Positions 35,817 to 44,708 of a DNA stretch of 64,000 bases are shown here, in pieces. The notes beneath the pieces were generated by a model. That model ran no database searches. It was given only the letters and a program-made list of their open reading frames with translations, and had not been told where the DNA came from. The first letter of the stretch is position 1. Every line of letters starts with the position of its first letter. The DNA is taken from the NCBI GenBank assembly GCA_039980135.1, contig JBDXCV010000009.1, positions 319,854-383,853 of the forward strand. The letters run 5' to 3'. The stretch is from Alphaproteobacteria bacterium (lineage in GTDB: Bacteria > Pseudomonadota > Alphaproteobacteria > UBA6615). The translations under genes were made by a program, and so were the position numbers.

Positions 35817-36770
35817 TCAGCCACCCGCCTGCGCGTGGAGCCACATTTCGCAGCAGCTCTTCGCCAGTTCGCGCACCCGCAGGATATAGGCCTGGCGCTC
35901 GGTCACCGAGATCACGCCACGCGCATCCAGCAGGTTGAATGTGTGGCTCGCCTTGATGCACTGGTCATAGGCGGGCAGCGCCAGTTCCTGCGCGATCAGC
36001 GCGTGGCACTCTGCCTCGGCATCCGCGAAATGCCGGAACAGAATTTCGGTGTTCGCATGTTCGAAATTATAGGCGCTGAACTCCTGCTCGGCCCGCAGGA
36101 AGACGTCGCCATATTTGGTGCCGGCACCATTGAAATCGAGGTCGTAGACATTCTCGACGCCCTGCACATACATCGCCAGCCGCTCCAGGCCGTAGGTCAG
36201 TTCGACCGCCACGGGATCACAATCGAAGCCGCCGACCTGCTGAAAATAGGTGAACTGGCTGACTTCCATCCCGTCGCACCAGACTTCCCAGCCCAGGCCC
36301 CAGGCGCCCAATGTGGGGCTTTCCCAGTCGTCTTCGACGAACCGGATGTCGTGTGACTTGGGGTCGATACCCAGCGCGCCGAGGCTCTGCAGGTACAGCT
36401 CCTGGCTGTCCTGCGGCGACGGCTTGAGGATCACCTGGAACTGGTAGTAATGCTGCAGGCGGTTCGGGTTCTCGCCGTAGCGGCCGTCCGTCGGCCGTCG
36501 GGACGGCTGTACGAAGGCGGCGCGCCAGGGGTCCGGACCCAATGCGCGCAGCGTGGTCGCGGGGTGAAACGTGCCCGCACCGACCTCCATATCGTAGGGC
36601 TGGAGGATGACACAGCCATGCTGCGCCCAGAACCTCTGCAGGGTGAGGATCAGGTCTTGAAAGCTGTGCGGCGACGCCGCAGAGCGAGCTGCATCGGGCT
36701 GGCTGATCGCGATTGTCCGAAGTGGTGCACCAATGCCTTTCGGCGCGGCGGAAAATAGAAGCGCCCCCAC
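35817..36770 (-). CDS. glyQ: Glycyl-tRNA synthetase alpha subunit
   Basis: The core [34 protein letters not shown] and [17 protein letters not shown] is unmistakable GlyQ, the catalytic class II subunit that makes glycyl-adenylate. The first start codon in frame is GTG 36770, giving 317 residues, about 20 longer than common homologues. Close relatives often begin near MSQP; here the codon at that point is ATC (ISQPDAARS), which is not a usual start, and no ATG/GTG/TTG lies between. The upstream GTG is therefore kept, with the exact start uncertain. Confidence 0.93.
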   Translation of the reverse strand: MGALLFSAAPKGIGAPLRTIAISQPDAARSAASPHSFQDLILTLQRFWAQHGCVILQPYDMEVGAGTFHPATTLRALGPDPWRAAFVQPSRRPTDGRYGENPNRLQHYYQFQVILKPSPQDSQELYLQSLGALGIDPKSHDIRFVEDDWESPTLGAWGLGWEVWCDGMEVSQFTYFQQVGGFDCDPVAVELTYGLERLAMYVQGVENVYDLDFNGAGTKYGDVFLRAEQEFSAYNFEHANTEILFRHFADAEAECHALIAQELALPAYDQCIKASHTFNLLDARGVISVTERQAYILRVRELAKSCCEMWLHAQAGG

Positions 36771-36880
36771 CCCCGGTCAAGGCGCGGGAGACGACATTCT
36801 GTGTGCAATATTCAACGAGAATGCGCGGTTCGAATTCGCGCGATAACTTTCAGCGAAACCGGCACCGGCGATCCGGCGGC

Positions 36881-37099
36881 TCAGTCCGGCTTCGCGTCCT
36901 TGTCCCGCACGACGTAGGTATCGCTTTCCGCGTCATATTCGGTATCGAACGCGTCGGGTTCGGGCTTGCTTGCCGCGCCCTTCGAATTGCCCTTTGTCGC
37001 ACCCTGTGACGCGACGCGCCCGAACAGGCGGAATCCGATCATCACCGCGCCGACGATGAGGGCCAGAACGAGCAGCTTTGAGAGCGAAAATCCGAACAT
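36881..37099 (-). CDS. Small single-pass membrane protein, hypothetical
   Basis: The 72-residue product has one N-terminal helix (LSKLLVLALIVGAVMIGFRLF) and a polar tail rich in Gly/Ser/Lys then Asp/Glu (EYDAESDTYVVRDKDAKPD). Similar small membrane proteins, with a tail containing a D-x-Y-V motif, occur next to glyQ in related alphaproteobacteria as I recall. No function is known. It is probably transcribed with glyQ, 110 bases downstream. Confidence 0.72.
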   Translation of the reverse strand: MFGFSLSKLLVLALIVGAVMIGFRLFGRVASQGATKGNSKGAASKPEPDAFDTEYDAESDTYVVRDKDAKPD

Positions 37100-37212
37100 G
37101 GCCAGCTTTCCGAATGACTTCGCGTCACACCCGTGCGACGCGTTCAGGCAGCTTCATAGCACTAGCTTCGCCGGTTCCGCCAACCGTTCGCAGCGCGCCG
37201 CCGGGGTTGTGC

Positions 37213-37971
37213 CTACCCGGGCGCCGCCCCGAACCCCAGCCCGCCGCCGGCTTCGATAATCTCCCGCGCCTCGGGTGCGTAGCCGCCGTCGGGCCCGTGC
37301 AGGACCAGGCCGGGGCAAAGCGCAGTCGGCGCGTGCACGCCAACCCGCCCGGTGATGATGACCCGCTTCGCCGGGGCGCCCGCGCGCGGCCAGATCGGCA
37401 GCACCCTGATCTCGCCGCTGCATCGGGCAAAGGCGGTCAGCAGTTCCTCGAGCCGGTCGGCACGGTGGACAATCGTCAGCCGCCCCTTCGGCCTCGTACA
37501 AGCCGCCATGAACCCCAGCCAGTCTTCGAACGGCACGGATTCGATCGTCGCCGCGCCGGCCGCATCCCCGATCGTGCGCTTGTCCGCGCGGTGGACCGGC
37601 AGGTAGGGCGGGTTGGAAAAGGTGTGATCGAACGTGCCACGCAAATGGTCGGGCACGCCGCCGGCAACATCCAGGGTCTCGGCCCCGACGCGTCCGTCAA
37701 AACCGTTTGCCGAAATATTCGCGCGCAGATAGCCGGTCATCCGCGCGTCCCGGTCGATCCCGAGTACGTCGCCATGGGGCAGGCGCGATGCGAGACATAG
37801 CGTCGCACCGCCCGCACCGGAGCCGATGTCGAGCGCGCGCTGCCCGGGGTCAAGCGCCACAGCCGCCGCCAGCAGGACCGCATCGACCGAGACCCTGAAA
37901 CCGGCGCCGGGCTGTCTGATTTCGACACGCCCGCCGAGCAATCGGTCCGTGGTTTCCGCCGCCGCTGTCAC
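37213..37971 (-). CDS. TrmN6-like tRNA adenine-N6 methyltransferase
   Basis: The 252-residue protein has SAM motif I ALDIGSGAGGATLCLASRL, an acidic loop VLGIDRD, and the catalytic N6-adenine motif NPPYLP. The layout matches tRNA1(Val) A37 N6-methyltransferases (TrmN6/YfiC). An N-terminal LLGGRVEIRQPGAGFRVSVD is characteristic of this subgroup. The start is GTG 37971, overlapping the DUF2007 stop by four bases (GTGA). The RNA substrate is inferred from family. Confidence 0.85.
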   Translation of the reverse strand: MTAAAETTDRLLGGRVEIRQPGAGFRVSVDAVLLAAAVALDPGQRALDIGSGAGGATLCLASRLPHGDVLGIDRDARMTGYLRANISANGFDGRVGAETLDVAGGVPDHLRGTFDHTFSNPPYLPVHRADKRTIGDAAGAATIESVPFEDWLGFMAACTRPKGRLTIVHRADRLEELLTAFARCSGEIRVLPIWPRAGAPAKRVIITGRVGVHAPTALCPGLVLHGPDGGYAPEAREIIEAGGGLGFGAAPG

Positions 37972-38216
37972 GCCGGCCCGTCCCGGGGCGCCGCGCGGGA
38001 TGGCCGGGAATCAAGCAGTTCCGCGCCCACCAGCAACTCGCGGGCCACACCATAGTCTTCATCGAGCACCATCATGCGCTTCTGGATGGCGGAGATACTG
38101 CCCTCGATGATTGCGGCGTGCGTGTCGAACATGACGCATTCGATACCGGCATCCTTCAACAACGCCATCGCCAGCGACAGGGCGACATGATCGTTCGTCC
38201 TCAACAATTCGCGCAA
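37968..38216 (-). CDS. DUF2007 domain protein
   Basis: The 82-residue product RELLRTNDHVALSLAMALL...GIECVMFDTH...IQKRMMVLDEDYGVARELL matches the small DUF2007 (putative signal-transducing) family, which binds an unknown partner through a beta-alpha-beta fold. The start is TTG 38216, preceded by GGAG six bases away; no ATG lies close. It is coupled to the methyltransferase gene and diverges from the polyprenyl synthase gene across a 144-base gap. Confidence 0.85.
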   Translation of the reverse strand: MRELLRTNDHVALSLAMALLKDAGIECVMFDTHAAIIEGSISAIQKRMMVLDEDYGVARELLVGAELLDSRPSRAAPRDGPA

Positions 38217-38360
38217 GCTTCGCTCCGTCCCGTCGCGGTAATGTGGTCGGCACCTTACTTGACGCCCCTATCAAACATCATATGCTCGCCGCACGCCGCT
38301 GGCGTGGACATTCTTGCTGCGCCGACCAGCCATCCGGCAAACAATCTTGGAGAACCTGTC

Positions 38361-39383
38361 GTGGCCGTCATTGCCCGTCTGGAGGGGTCGCCGTCGAAGG
38401 GAGCGCCGAACGCGCTCGACGATTTGCGTGATCTGTGCGCTTCGGATTTTGCCCGGGTAAACCAGCTCATCGTCGACCACATGCAGTCCGATGTCCCGCT
38501 GATCCCCGAGTTGGCCGGCCATCTCGTCGCCGCCGGCGGCAAGCGGCTCCGGCCCCTGCTCACCCTGGCCAGCGCGCGGCTGTGCGGTTACGACGGCGAC
38601 AAGCATATCGGCCTCGCAGCCGCCGTCGAGTTCATCCATACCGCCACGCTCCTGCATGACGACGTGGTCGATGAATCCGATCTTCGGCGCGGGCGCGACA
38701 CGGCCAATGCCGTGTGGGGTAACCAGGCCAGCGTGCTGGTCGGTGACTTCCTGTTCAGCCGGTCCTTCCGGCTCATGGTCGAAAGCGAATCCCTCAAGGT
38801 GCTCGACATCCTGGCCAATGCCAGCGCGGTCATCGCCGAGGGCGAAGTGGCACAGCTCACGACGGCCAATGACACGGCGACAACGGAAGAGGATTATCTC
38901 TACGTCATCCGGTCGAAGACGGCGGCCCTGTTCGCGGCCGCCTGTCAGGTCGGCGGACATATCGCGGCCCGGAACAGCAACGACGAAACCGCGCTCGAAC
39001 AATATGGCGGCAATCTCGGGATCGCCTTCCAGCTGGTCGACGACTATCTCGACTATTCCGCGACCGACAAGGCCTTCGGCAAGGGCGTCGGCGACGACTT
39101 CCGTGAAGGCAAGATCACCTTGCCCATCGTCCTGGCGCTGCGCCGGGGCAATGACGAAGAGCAGGCCTTCTGGAAGCGCACCCTCGAGGATCTGGACCAG
39201 CGGGACGGCGACCTGGAGCGGGCGGTTGAAATTCTATCCGCCCATGACGCGCTGTCGGACACGCTCATCCGCGCCCGGGGCTACGCCGATACCGCCCGCG
39301 CCGCGCTCGCAAGCCTGCCGGACAATGCGCACCGCACCGCGCTGGAGAATGTCGTCGATTTCTGCGTCGAACGCGCCTACTAG
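38361..39383 (+). CDS. ispB: Polyprenyl diphosphate synthase (octaprenyl type)
   Basis: GTG 38361, behind TTGGAGAA, gives 340 residues. The first aspartate-rich motif is DDVVDE from Asp100, preceded by HTATLLH; the second is DDYLDY from Asp227. GGKRLRPLLTLASA is the isopentenyl-diphosphate site. The enzyme makes the ubiquinone side chain by adding isopentenyl units to an allylic diphosphate. Small residues ahead of the first motif allow a long chain, but whether eight, nine or ten units are added cannot be read here. Confidence 0.93.
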   Translation: MAVIARLEGSPSKGAPNALDDLRDLCASDFARVNQLIVDHMQSDVPLIPELAGHLVAAGGKRLRPLLTLASARLCGYDGDKHIGLAAAVEFIHTATLLHDDVVDESDLRRGRDTANAVWGNQASVLVGDFLFSRSFRLMVESESLKVLDILANASAVIAEGEVAQLTTANDTATTEEDYLYVIRSKTAALFAAACQVGGHIAARNSNDETALEQYGGNLGIAFQLVDDYLDYSATDKAFGKGVGDDFREGKITLPIVLALRRGNDEEQAFWKRTLEDLDQRDGDLERAVEILSAHDALSDTLIRARGYADTARAALASLPDNAHRTALENVVDFCVERAY

Positions 39384-39389
39384 CGCGCC

Positions 39390-40304
39390 CTAGGACGCCG
39401 CACGCAGCCGCTCGGGGAGCGTCAGAAACCCAAGCAGCACATGAAAGAAGCGGTGGCGGTTCAGGCCGAGCGCGCCGACATGGGCCTGATCGGGCAGCAC
39501 GACCATCTGCTTGTCGTCCGAGCGCAGCGCCCCGAAGAACGCCACAATATCCTCTTCCGTCGCGATCCCGTCATGTTCACCGCGCAGGATGAGCACCGGG
39601 CAGTCGATCAGTTCGGGATCGACGACCGGCAAATTGGCGCACATGTCCAGATAGGTGCCGGTCGGCATCGTCGTCCCATGTTCCAGCTCTGCATCGGCGA
39701 ACGCGTCCGCCACCCCGTCTTCGACCAGGCCGGGCCGGTCGCGGTTGAAGATCGAGTGGAAGAAGGCCCGGTCGACATCGCGCGTGGGATGGGCCCGGAA
39801 GTGGTCCAGATTCTCGCGCCGTTTCTCCAATGTCGGCGAGCCTTCGCCGGTCCACACGAAGGCATCGAGCGTCAGCGAATGCACATTGTCGGGATGGCGG
39901 GTCGCGAACAGCCCGGCCCGCAGGGCGCCCGACGAACTGCCGAAGAAATGAAACGCCTTCTGACCCGTTTCCGCCTCGATGGTCGGCATCGCCGCCGCCA
40001 GATCGTCCGCCCCGCTCGCTATGTCGGAGTTGCTCTCGGTGCGGTCCGAACGGCCGTAATTCTCATGGTCCATGGTCCAGACATCGAAGCCGCGTTCGGC
40101 GAACCAGTCCATCATCGAGAAACCGGGCTTGCCCGGTACGTCGAGATCGAACCCGGTGCGCGCGCATAACGACGACCCGTGCACAAGAAACAGCACAGGA
40201 GCCTCGCCTGCCGGCGTTCCGGCCAGCCGTTTGCGGAACACAAACAGGCGTATGTCGCCCTTCTGCACCCAATATTCCTGCGCGTCGATTTGTCCCTCGG
40301 CCAT
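39390..40304 (-). CDS. Alpha/beta hydrolase
   Basis: ATG 40304 follows a GGGGGA ribosome site. The 304-residue protein has the oxyanion motif LFLVHGSSL, a nucleophile elbow FGSSSGAL, an acid in LILRGEHDGIA and a histidine in LPDQAHVGAL, so the catalytic triad is complete. Its insertion between the elbow and the acid holds several aromatic residues, as in the lid of esterases. No close functional subgroup is recognised. It converges on ispB with only six bases between stops and follows the cardiolipin synthase gene by 17 bases on the same strand. Confidence 0.85.
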   Translation of the reverse strand: MAEGQIDAQEYWVQKGDIRLFVFRKRLAGTPAGEAPVLFLVHGSSLCARTGFDLDVPGKPGFSMMDWFAERGFDVWTMDHENYGRSDRTESNSDIASGADDLAAAMPTIEAETGQKAFHFFGSSSGALRAGLFATRHPDNVHSLTLDAFVWTGEGSPTLEKRRENLDHFRAHPTRDVDRAFFHSIFNRDRPGLVEDGVADAFADAELEHGTTMPTGTYLDMCANLPVVDPELIDCPVLILRGEHDGIATEEDIVAFFGALRSDDKQMVVLPDQAHVGALGLNRHRFFHVLLGFLTLPERLRAAS

Positions 40305-40321
40305 CACAGTCCCCCGCTTTG

Positions 40322-41731
40322 CTATAGGTAAGGCGAGAACAATCTTGCCACGCCATCGCGCAGGCGCACAGACAAGGATCGCGCGCCGAGCTCGTCGAGC
40401 GTCAGGAGCCGGGCCCGGTCGCGTTCCGCCTCGAAGGATTCCGACAGTTCCTCCACGAAGGCAACGCCGGTGCATTCGACATTCAGTTCGAAGTTCAGCC
40501 GCAGGCTCCGCGGGTCCCAGTTCGACGACCCGATGAGGGCCCACTCCCGGTCCACCATCAGCAGCTTGGCGTGGTTGAAGGGCCGGGGCCCGAGCCAGAC
40601 ACGGCACCCGTCTTTCAGCAACTCGTCCAAACGCGCCCGGACCGCCCAGTCGACAAACCGGAGGTTGCTCCGTTCGGGGATCAGGATATCGACCTTCACA
40701 CCCTTGATGGACGCGATCCGCAACGCCGACATGAGGATTTCGTCGGGCAGGAAATACGGCGTCTGGATCGAAATTCGTTCCCGCGCCTCGATGATCGCGG
40801 CGTGGAGTATCCATCGCGTCCGGTCGATCGGTTCGTGCGGACCGGTCGGGATGGCGCGGGCGGCCACGTCACCCGCCTCGGCCAGCGGCGGGAACCATTG
40901 TTCCCCCTCCAGGGTCTCGTCGGTCGTGAACGCCCAGTCGTCGGCGAAGGCGTCCGATAACTGCCCCACGACGGGACCGGAAAACCGAAAATGCAGGTCG
41001 CGTACCGGCCGCCGGGGACCCGCGTCCAGCCGGTTGTTCTGGGAGATATTGATGCCGCCGGTGAAGCCGATGGCGCCGTCGACGACCAGAATCTTCCGGT
41101 GGCTGCGCAGGTTGAGATACGGCATCCGCCAGGGCCAGAAGGAATGCATGTATCGGGCGAAGGGGATTTCGGCCTTCCGCAACGCCCCGATGATCGAGGG
41201 CAAGGAATAGATCTGGCCGACCCCGTCGACAAGCGCCCGCACGTCCACGCCGCGCGCCCGGGCCCGGGCGAGTGCGGCGACGAATTCCAGGCCGGCGGCA
41301 TCGCGCTTGAATATATAGACCGACAGCATGACCGATCGGGAAGCCCCGTCAATCGCCGCGATCATCGCCGGGTAGGCCGCGTCGCCGTTGCGCAGCAATT
41401 CGACCCGGTTTCCCCCGACGGCCGGGTTGGGCGCGAGATTGTCGATCAGGCGGTCCAGGGCGGTTTCGGCGTCGGGCTGGCCAGCAAGCGATCCGACCGG
41501 CGTGCCCGACGGCGGCCGGGTCCGCGCGGCGCGGCGGCGTATGCGGTTGATCCCGAACAACAGATAGGCGACAGACCCGATACCCGGTGACAGCAGGATC
41601 AGACCAACCCAGGCGATCGCGGCATTCTCGTTGCGCTTGTGGAGGATCACGGTAGCCGCGAGTGCAATCGGAATGACGCCGAGCACGAAGGTCGTCGCAA
41701 ACGGCCAGTAGAACGCAAACAGTTCCAGCAT
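40322..41731 (-). CDS. cls: Cardiolipin synthase
   Basis: The 469-residue enzyme has two N-terminal membrane helices (about residues 8-30 and 37-58) followed by two phospholipase-D motifs: HRKILVVDGAIGFTGG and HAKLLMVDREWALIGSSN, each with H-x-K-x4-D. This is the architecture of ClsA, which condenses two phosphatidylglycerols into cardiolipin and glycerol at the inner membrane. The C-terminus FSPYL is the short conserved tail seen in ClsA proteins. Confidence 0.93.
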   Translation of the reverse strand: MLELFAFYWPFATTFVLGVIPIALAATVILHKRNENAAIAWVGLILLSPGIGSVAYLLFGINRIRRRAARTRPPSGTPVGSLAGQPDAETALDRLIDNLAPNPAVGGNRVELLRNGDAAYPAMIAAIDGASRSVMLSVYIFKRDAAGLEFVAALARARARGVDVRALVDGVGQIYSLPSIIGALRKAEIPFARYMHSFWPWRMPYLNLRSHRKILVVDGAIGFTGGINISQNNRLDAGPRRPVRDLHFRFSGPVVGQLSDAFADDWAFTTDETLEGEQWFPPLAEAGDVAARAIPTGPHEPIDRTRWILHAAIIEARERISIQTPYFLPDEILMSALRIASIKGVKVDILIPERSNLRFVDWAVRARLDELLKDGCRVWLGPRPFNHAKLLMVDREWALIGSSNWDPRSLRLNFELNVECTGVAFVEELSESFEAERDRARLLTLDELGARSLSVRLRDGVARLFSPYL

Positions 41732-41859
41732 CGCTCCAGTAAATCCCGGAGCTCCGTATATCCCGAAGCCCCATGCTCACCTGTTTCGCGGGGAGGTGCA
41801 GACTGACGGCGAAGACCCGAGGTTACAACCCCGGGCACGCCCCGCACGCCCGCATCCGC

Positions 41860-42267
41860 TCAGTCCGGCGGCGGCGGCGCGGTGCCCGAACCCGGCGGTC
41901 GATCCGGGGCCGCAGGCCGGGTTGCCCGCGGGCTGACCACGGCAAAGATCGCATCCGCCGTCTGGCCGACCTGCCGCACCCGCGCGCGCAAATCGCCAAG
42001 CTCGAGCTGCACGACATGTATTTCCTCCCGAAGCGCATCGACGCGGTTCCACAGCCGGTCGCGCTGTTCGAGCTGAAAGCGGGCGGAACTGTCGATCTCC
42101 TGTGCCAGTTCGTTGCCCTGTTGCGCCACGTCGCCGCGCACCAGCCGCACCTCGTCGAACATGAACCACCATCCGCTGACCGCGATAGCCACGAGCGTCG
42201 CCAGAATCTTGGCGAGAATCCGCACGGTCACGGGCTGATCCACCAGGCGCAGAACCCCGTTTTGCAT
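41860..42267 (-). CDS. Membrane-anchored coiled-coil protein, unknown
   Basis: ATG 42267 is preceded by GGAGG at six bases. The 135-residue product has one N-terminal membrane helix (ILAKILATLVAIAVSGWWFMF), a heptad-rich region of about 70 residues (QQGNELAQEIDSSARFQLEQ onward) and a Pro-rich tail. Positive residues before the helix place the coiled coil outside the cytoplasm. This is the general shape of an inner-membrane spanin, and the gene lies just beyond the phage cluster, but it equally fits a small envelope protein; no choice is made. Confidence 0.65.
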   Translation of the reverse strand: MQNGVLRLVDQPVTVRILAKILATLVAIAVSGWWFMFDEVRLVRGDVAQQGNELAQEIDSSARFQLEQRDRLWNRVDALREEIHVVQLELGDLRARVRQVGQTADAIFAVVSPRATRPAAPDRPPGSGTAPPPPD

Positions 42268-42285
42268 GATCTTCCTCCACATACG

Positions 42286-42310
42286 AAAACGGCCCCGCGA
42301 TGCGGGGCCG
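42286..42310 (-). terminator. Intrinsic terminator after the SIMPL gene
   Basis: On the minus strand CGGCCCCGC-ATC-GCGGGGCCG is followed by TTTTC. The 9-bp GC stem with a 3-base loop lies 22 bases past the stop of the SIMPL-domain gene and just before the ribosome site of the coiled-coil protein gene. Confidence 0.85.
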
Positions 42311-42332
42311 TCTGCGCGAACATTCGAATCGC

Positions 42333-43031
42333 CTACTCGATCGCGAACACGACCGAGACCTGCGCCCGCACGGTCAGTTCTCCCGCCGCGACCGGCACGC
42401 CTTCGGCCGCCGCGCGGGCCAGGAACTGGCGCGGCGCCGGCCCCACGCCGCCGGCGTTGATCGTCAGGACAGGCCCCAGTTCGATCCCCGCCGCCGCGGC
42501 GATGTTGCGGGCCTTCGCGAAGGCATCTCCCACCGCGTTCGCCATGGCTTTCTTTTCCAGATCGTCGCGCGCCGCGATATCGAAGCTGATCCCCTGCACC
42601 ATGTTTGCACCGGCCTCGACCACCCCGTCGAGGACCACGCCGAAGTCGGCGAGATCGCGCACCGTGATGTGCACGTTGTTGCGCACCATGTAGCCGATGA
42701 TCTCCGGCTGGACGGGATCATTGCCCCGGCGCGGCCGGAACTGCGGGGACACCGATATATTCGTCGACTGCATGTCCCCGGGGCCAACGCCCGAGGCGCG
42801 CAGGAACGCGAAGACCTCCGCCGTTTTTGCGTTGTTGGCCGTCAGCGCCTCGCGCGCGGCGGGCGCCGTCGTCGTCACCCCGACGGTGATGGAGACCAGG
42901 TCCGGCGTCGCGGCGACCGTCCCGCTGCCGGAAATGGACAATGTCCTCGGCACCGAAGAATCGTCATCGGCAAACGCGGCACCTGTCCCGAACAGGGAAA
43001 ACACCAGCACGAACGAAAGCAAAAACCGCAT
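42333..43031 (-). CDS. SIMPL-domain (DUF541) periplasmic protein
   Basis: From ATG 43031 the protein has a signal peptide (MRFLLSFVLVFSLFGTGAAFA) and a mature chain beginning with RTLSISGSGTVAATPDLVSI, the standard opening of SIMPL/DUF541 proteins. Later parts GDMQSTNISVSPQF, GYMVRNNVHITVRDLADFG and LEKKAMANAVGDAFAKARNI also fit. These proteins assemble into ring-like periplasmic oligomers with stress-related roles that are poorly known. Its length, 232 residues, is normal. It sits between cardiolipin synthase and the phage cluster and is probably a host gene. Confidence 0.88.
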   Translation of the reverse strand: MRFLLSFVLVFSLFGTGAAFADDDSSVPRTLSISGSGTVAATPDLVSITVGVTTTAPAAREALTANNAKTAEVFAFLRASGVGPGDMQSTNISVSPQFRPRRGNDPVQPEIIGYMVRNNVHITVRDLADFGVVLDGVVEAGANMVQGISFDIAARDDLEKKAMANAVGDAFAKARNIAAAAGIELGPVLTINAGGVGPAPRQFLARAAAEGVPVAAGELTVRAQVSVVFAIE

Positions 43032-43136
43032 GATCAACTCTCCGGACAACTTGATGGAACGGTAAACCTGCCAATCAAATTTGGCGAAGCTGTGGCCGAT
43101 CATGCGGTCATTCGCCCCCGATTGCCATTCGTGGTG

Positions 43137-43994
43137 CTATTCGTCGAACGCCTCCGCGTCGCCCCCATAGGCCGCGCGGGCAAGATCGGAGCGCCGCGCC
43201 ACCGCCTGCCTGTGCTCGGGATGGGCCCGATCGAGCAGCGCTGTACGAAACTCGGGGTCGGCCTCCAGGGTCGATAGCTCGGCACGCGCCGCCGATGACG
43301 AATGTCCGATCCGCGCCTCCTTGCCGCCGACGAATTCGTCTTCCCCCATCAGGCTGCCCAGCTTGGCAAACGCCCGCACCATGTCCGGGTGGTCGCCCAG
43401 ATGCTGCCCGTCCGCGAGCCGCAGCTGGCGCACGTCATCCACACGGTCACCAAAAGCCGCCGCGAAGGCGCGGTTCGCCACGTCGATCCGCGCGTCGAAA
43501 CTCTCGCCCCATTCACGGCGCAGCCCGGTCTCCGCCGCGTCGAGCGCCCGGCCCTGCGCGGCGGTCGCGTCCTGCCAGGCCGCACCCTGCAGCTCGACAT
43601 AGCCTTCGAGCAGCGCCCGCGCCTGCCCGTCCGTCAGGCCCGAGGCATGCATCCTTTCGAGCATCCGGGTTTGGAAATCCTCGTCCCAGGGCATCCCGTC
43701 CGGTCGTTCCAGCCCGTCCAGGTTATAGTCGTCCGGACGCGCGGGCCGGCCCAGCGCGTCATGGAAACGTGCGCGTTCGGCATCGTCCGCGTCCGCACCT
43801 GGCGGCACGATACCCTTGCGCCCGATCAGCTTCTGCAGGTTCACATGCTCGCGCGCCAGCGCCTCGACATCCGCGAAACGCGCCAGTACCGGATGGTCTC
43901 GATAATCCTCGGAAAGCTCGGCGCGCCAGCTCTCGGCAGGCCCGTCCGTCACCGGGACTTCAGCCTCTGAAACATCGATCTGTGCGTCAGTCAT
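43137..43994 (-). CDS. Phage assembly/scaffold-like protein
   Basis: The 285-residue hydrophilic, acidic and mostly helical protein contains LARFADVEALAREHVNLQKLIGRKGI and RPARPDDYNLDGLERP, a pattern I associate with phage capsid-assembly (scaffold) proteins. A GGAG seven bases before ATG 43994 decides the start over ATG 44000. It overlaps the Bbp19 gene by eight bases. In many short-tailed phages the scaffold gene lies between portal and capsid, whereas here it is last in the run. An alternative is an internal virion protein. Confidence 0.6.
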   Translation of the reverse strand: MTDAQIDVSEAEVPVTDGPAESWRAELSEDYRDHPVLARFADVEALAREHVNLQKLIGRKGIVPPGADADDAERARFHDALGRPARPDDYNLDGLERPDGMPWDEDFQTRMLERMHASGLTDGQARALLEGYVELQGAAWQDATAAQGRALDAAETGLRREWGESFDARIDVANRAFAAAFGDRVDDVRQLRLADGQHLGDHPDMVRAFAKLGSLMGEDEFVGGKEARIGHSSSAARAELSTLEADPEFRTALLDRAHPEHRQAVARRSDLARAAYGGDAEAFDE

Positions 43995-44241
43995 CGTCAT
44001 TCTCCTGTCCGGTTTGAAATTCATTCAACATCGCGTCCTCGTCCGCCCGCGCCATGGCCGCGATGCGGCGGAACACCCGCTGCATGCCCATCGTGAACAC
44101 GGCCTCATTGGCGTCGGCCGTGGGTGCGGCGTACATGCAGAACCGGTTGAGGTCGCGCAGCACGCGCTTTCCCTCCGGCGTCGAAAACACGACCCGGTAG
44201 TCGTGCTTCAAGCGCCACAATTGTTCGACCGTCCGGCGCAT
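43987..44241 (-). CDS. Bbp19-family phage protein
   Basis: ATG 44241, seven bases behind AGGAG, gives 84 residues with YRVVFSTPEGKRVLRDLNRF followed by the cysteine-containing CMYAAPT and a helix ending in GMQRVFRRIA. This agrees with the short Bbp19 domain of Bordetella phage BPP-1 and related podovirus-like elements. Its function is unknown; genes of this type travel with tail or internal virion genes, as here. Confidence 0.78.
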   Translation of the reverse strand: MRRTVEQLWRLKHDYRVVFSTPEGKRVLRDLNRFCMYAAPTADANEAVFTMGMQRVFRRIAAMARADEDAMLNEFQTGQENDDD

Positions 44242-44285
44242 GGCCACGCTCCTGTCTGTGATCTTTGAGAAGTTGCCCGCCCCCG

Positions 44286-44708
44286 CTATCGCAGACCGCC
44301 GAGCAACGTGGACCCCGCCCGCAGCAGACCCGACCGCCGTGCTGCGGCCGCACGCCGCCGAAACATGCTTGCCCGGGACAGCTGGTTGACCGCAACCAGG
44401 TTCCCGGCATCGGCGCGGCGCAGGGCATCGAACTCGGCGTCGCCACCGATCTGGCCCAGCAGATCGAGCGGCGTCCCCGTCGCATCCGCCCGCGAATGCG
44501 CCAGCCGCGCGCGCTGCGCCGCCGCCTTGGCCGAACCGCGCCGGCGTTCCTCGTCGGCGTTCACGGCACCGCGTTCTTGCGCAGTCGCCGCGTCACGCGC
44601 GGCCGTGCGCGCGGAAGATTCCGCAGCTGCCCCGGCCGCACGCCCGTCCTCGACCGCACGCAGCGCCGAAAGCGCCGCCGTCGCCAGAATCACCTCGGGT
44701 CCCGTCAT
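44286..44708 (-). CDS. Internal virion protein-like (Gp14 position)
   Basis: The 140-residue protein is alanine/arginine-rich and almost wholly helical. It starts with a hydrophobic helix (EVILATAALSALRAV) and carries a long charged coil (DEERRRGSAKAAAQRARLAH), then LDLLGQIGGDAEFDALRRADAGN. The composition, size and position behind the Gp13-like gene match small internal core proteins of T7-like phages, which form part of the DNA ejection channel. Sequence similarity alone is too weak for certainty. The ATG overlaps the Gp13-like stop (ATGA). Confidence 0.55.
   Translation of the reverse strand: MTGPEVILATAALSALRAVEDGRAAGAAAESSARTAARDAATAQERGAVNADEERRRGSAKAAAQRARLAHSRADATGTPLDLLGQIGGDAEFDALRRADAGNLVAVNQLSRASMFRRRAAAARRSGLLRAGSTLLGGLR

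Noticed and set aside
36824-36840. CGCGG-TTCGAAT-TCGCG resembles a tRNA T-arm
   Set aside because: No acceptor, D-arm or anticodon partner is found on either side, and no complementary 5' acceptor half exists within tRNA distance. It is a chance palindrome around GAATTC.
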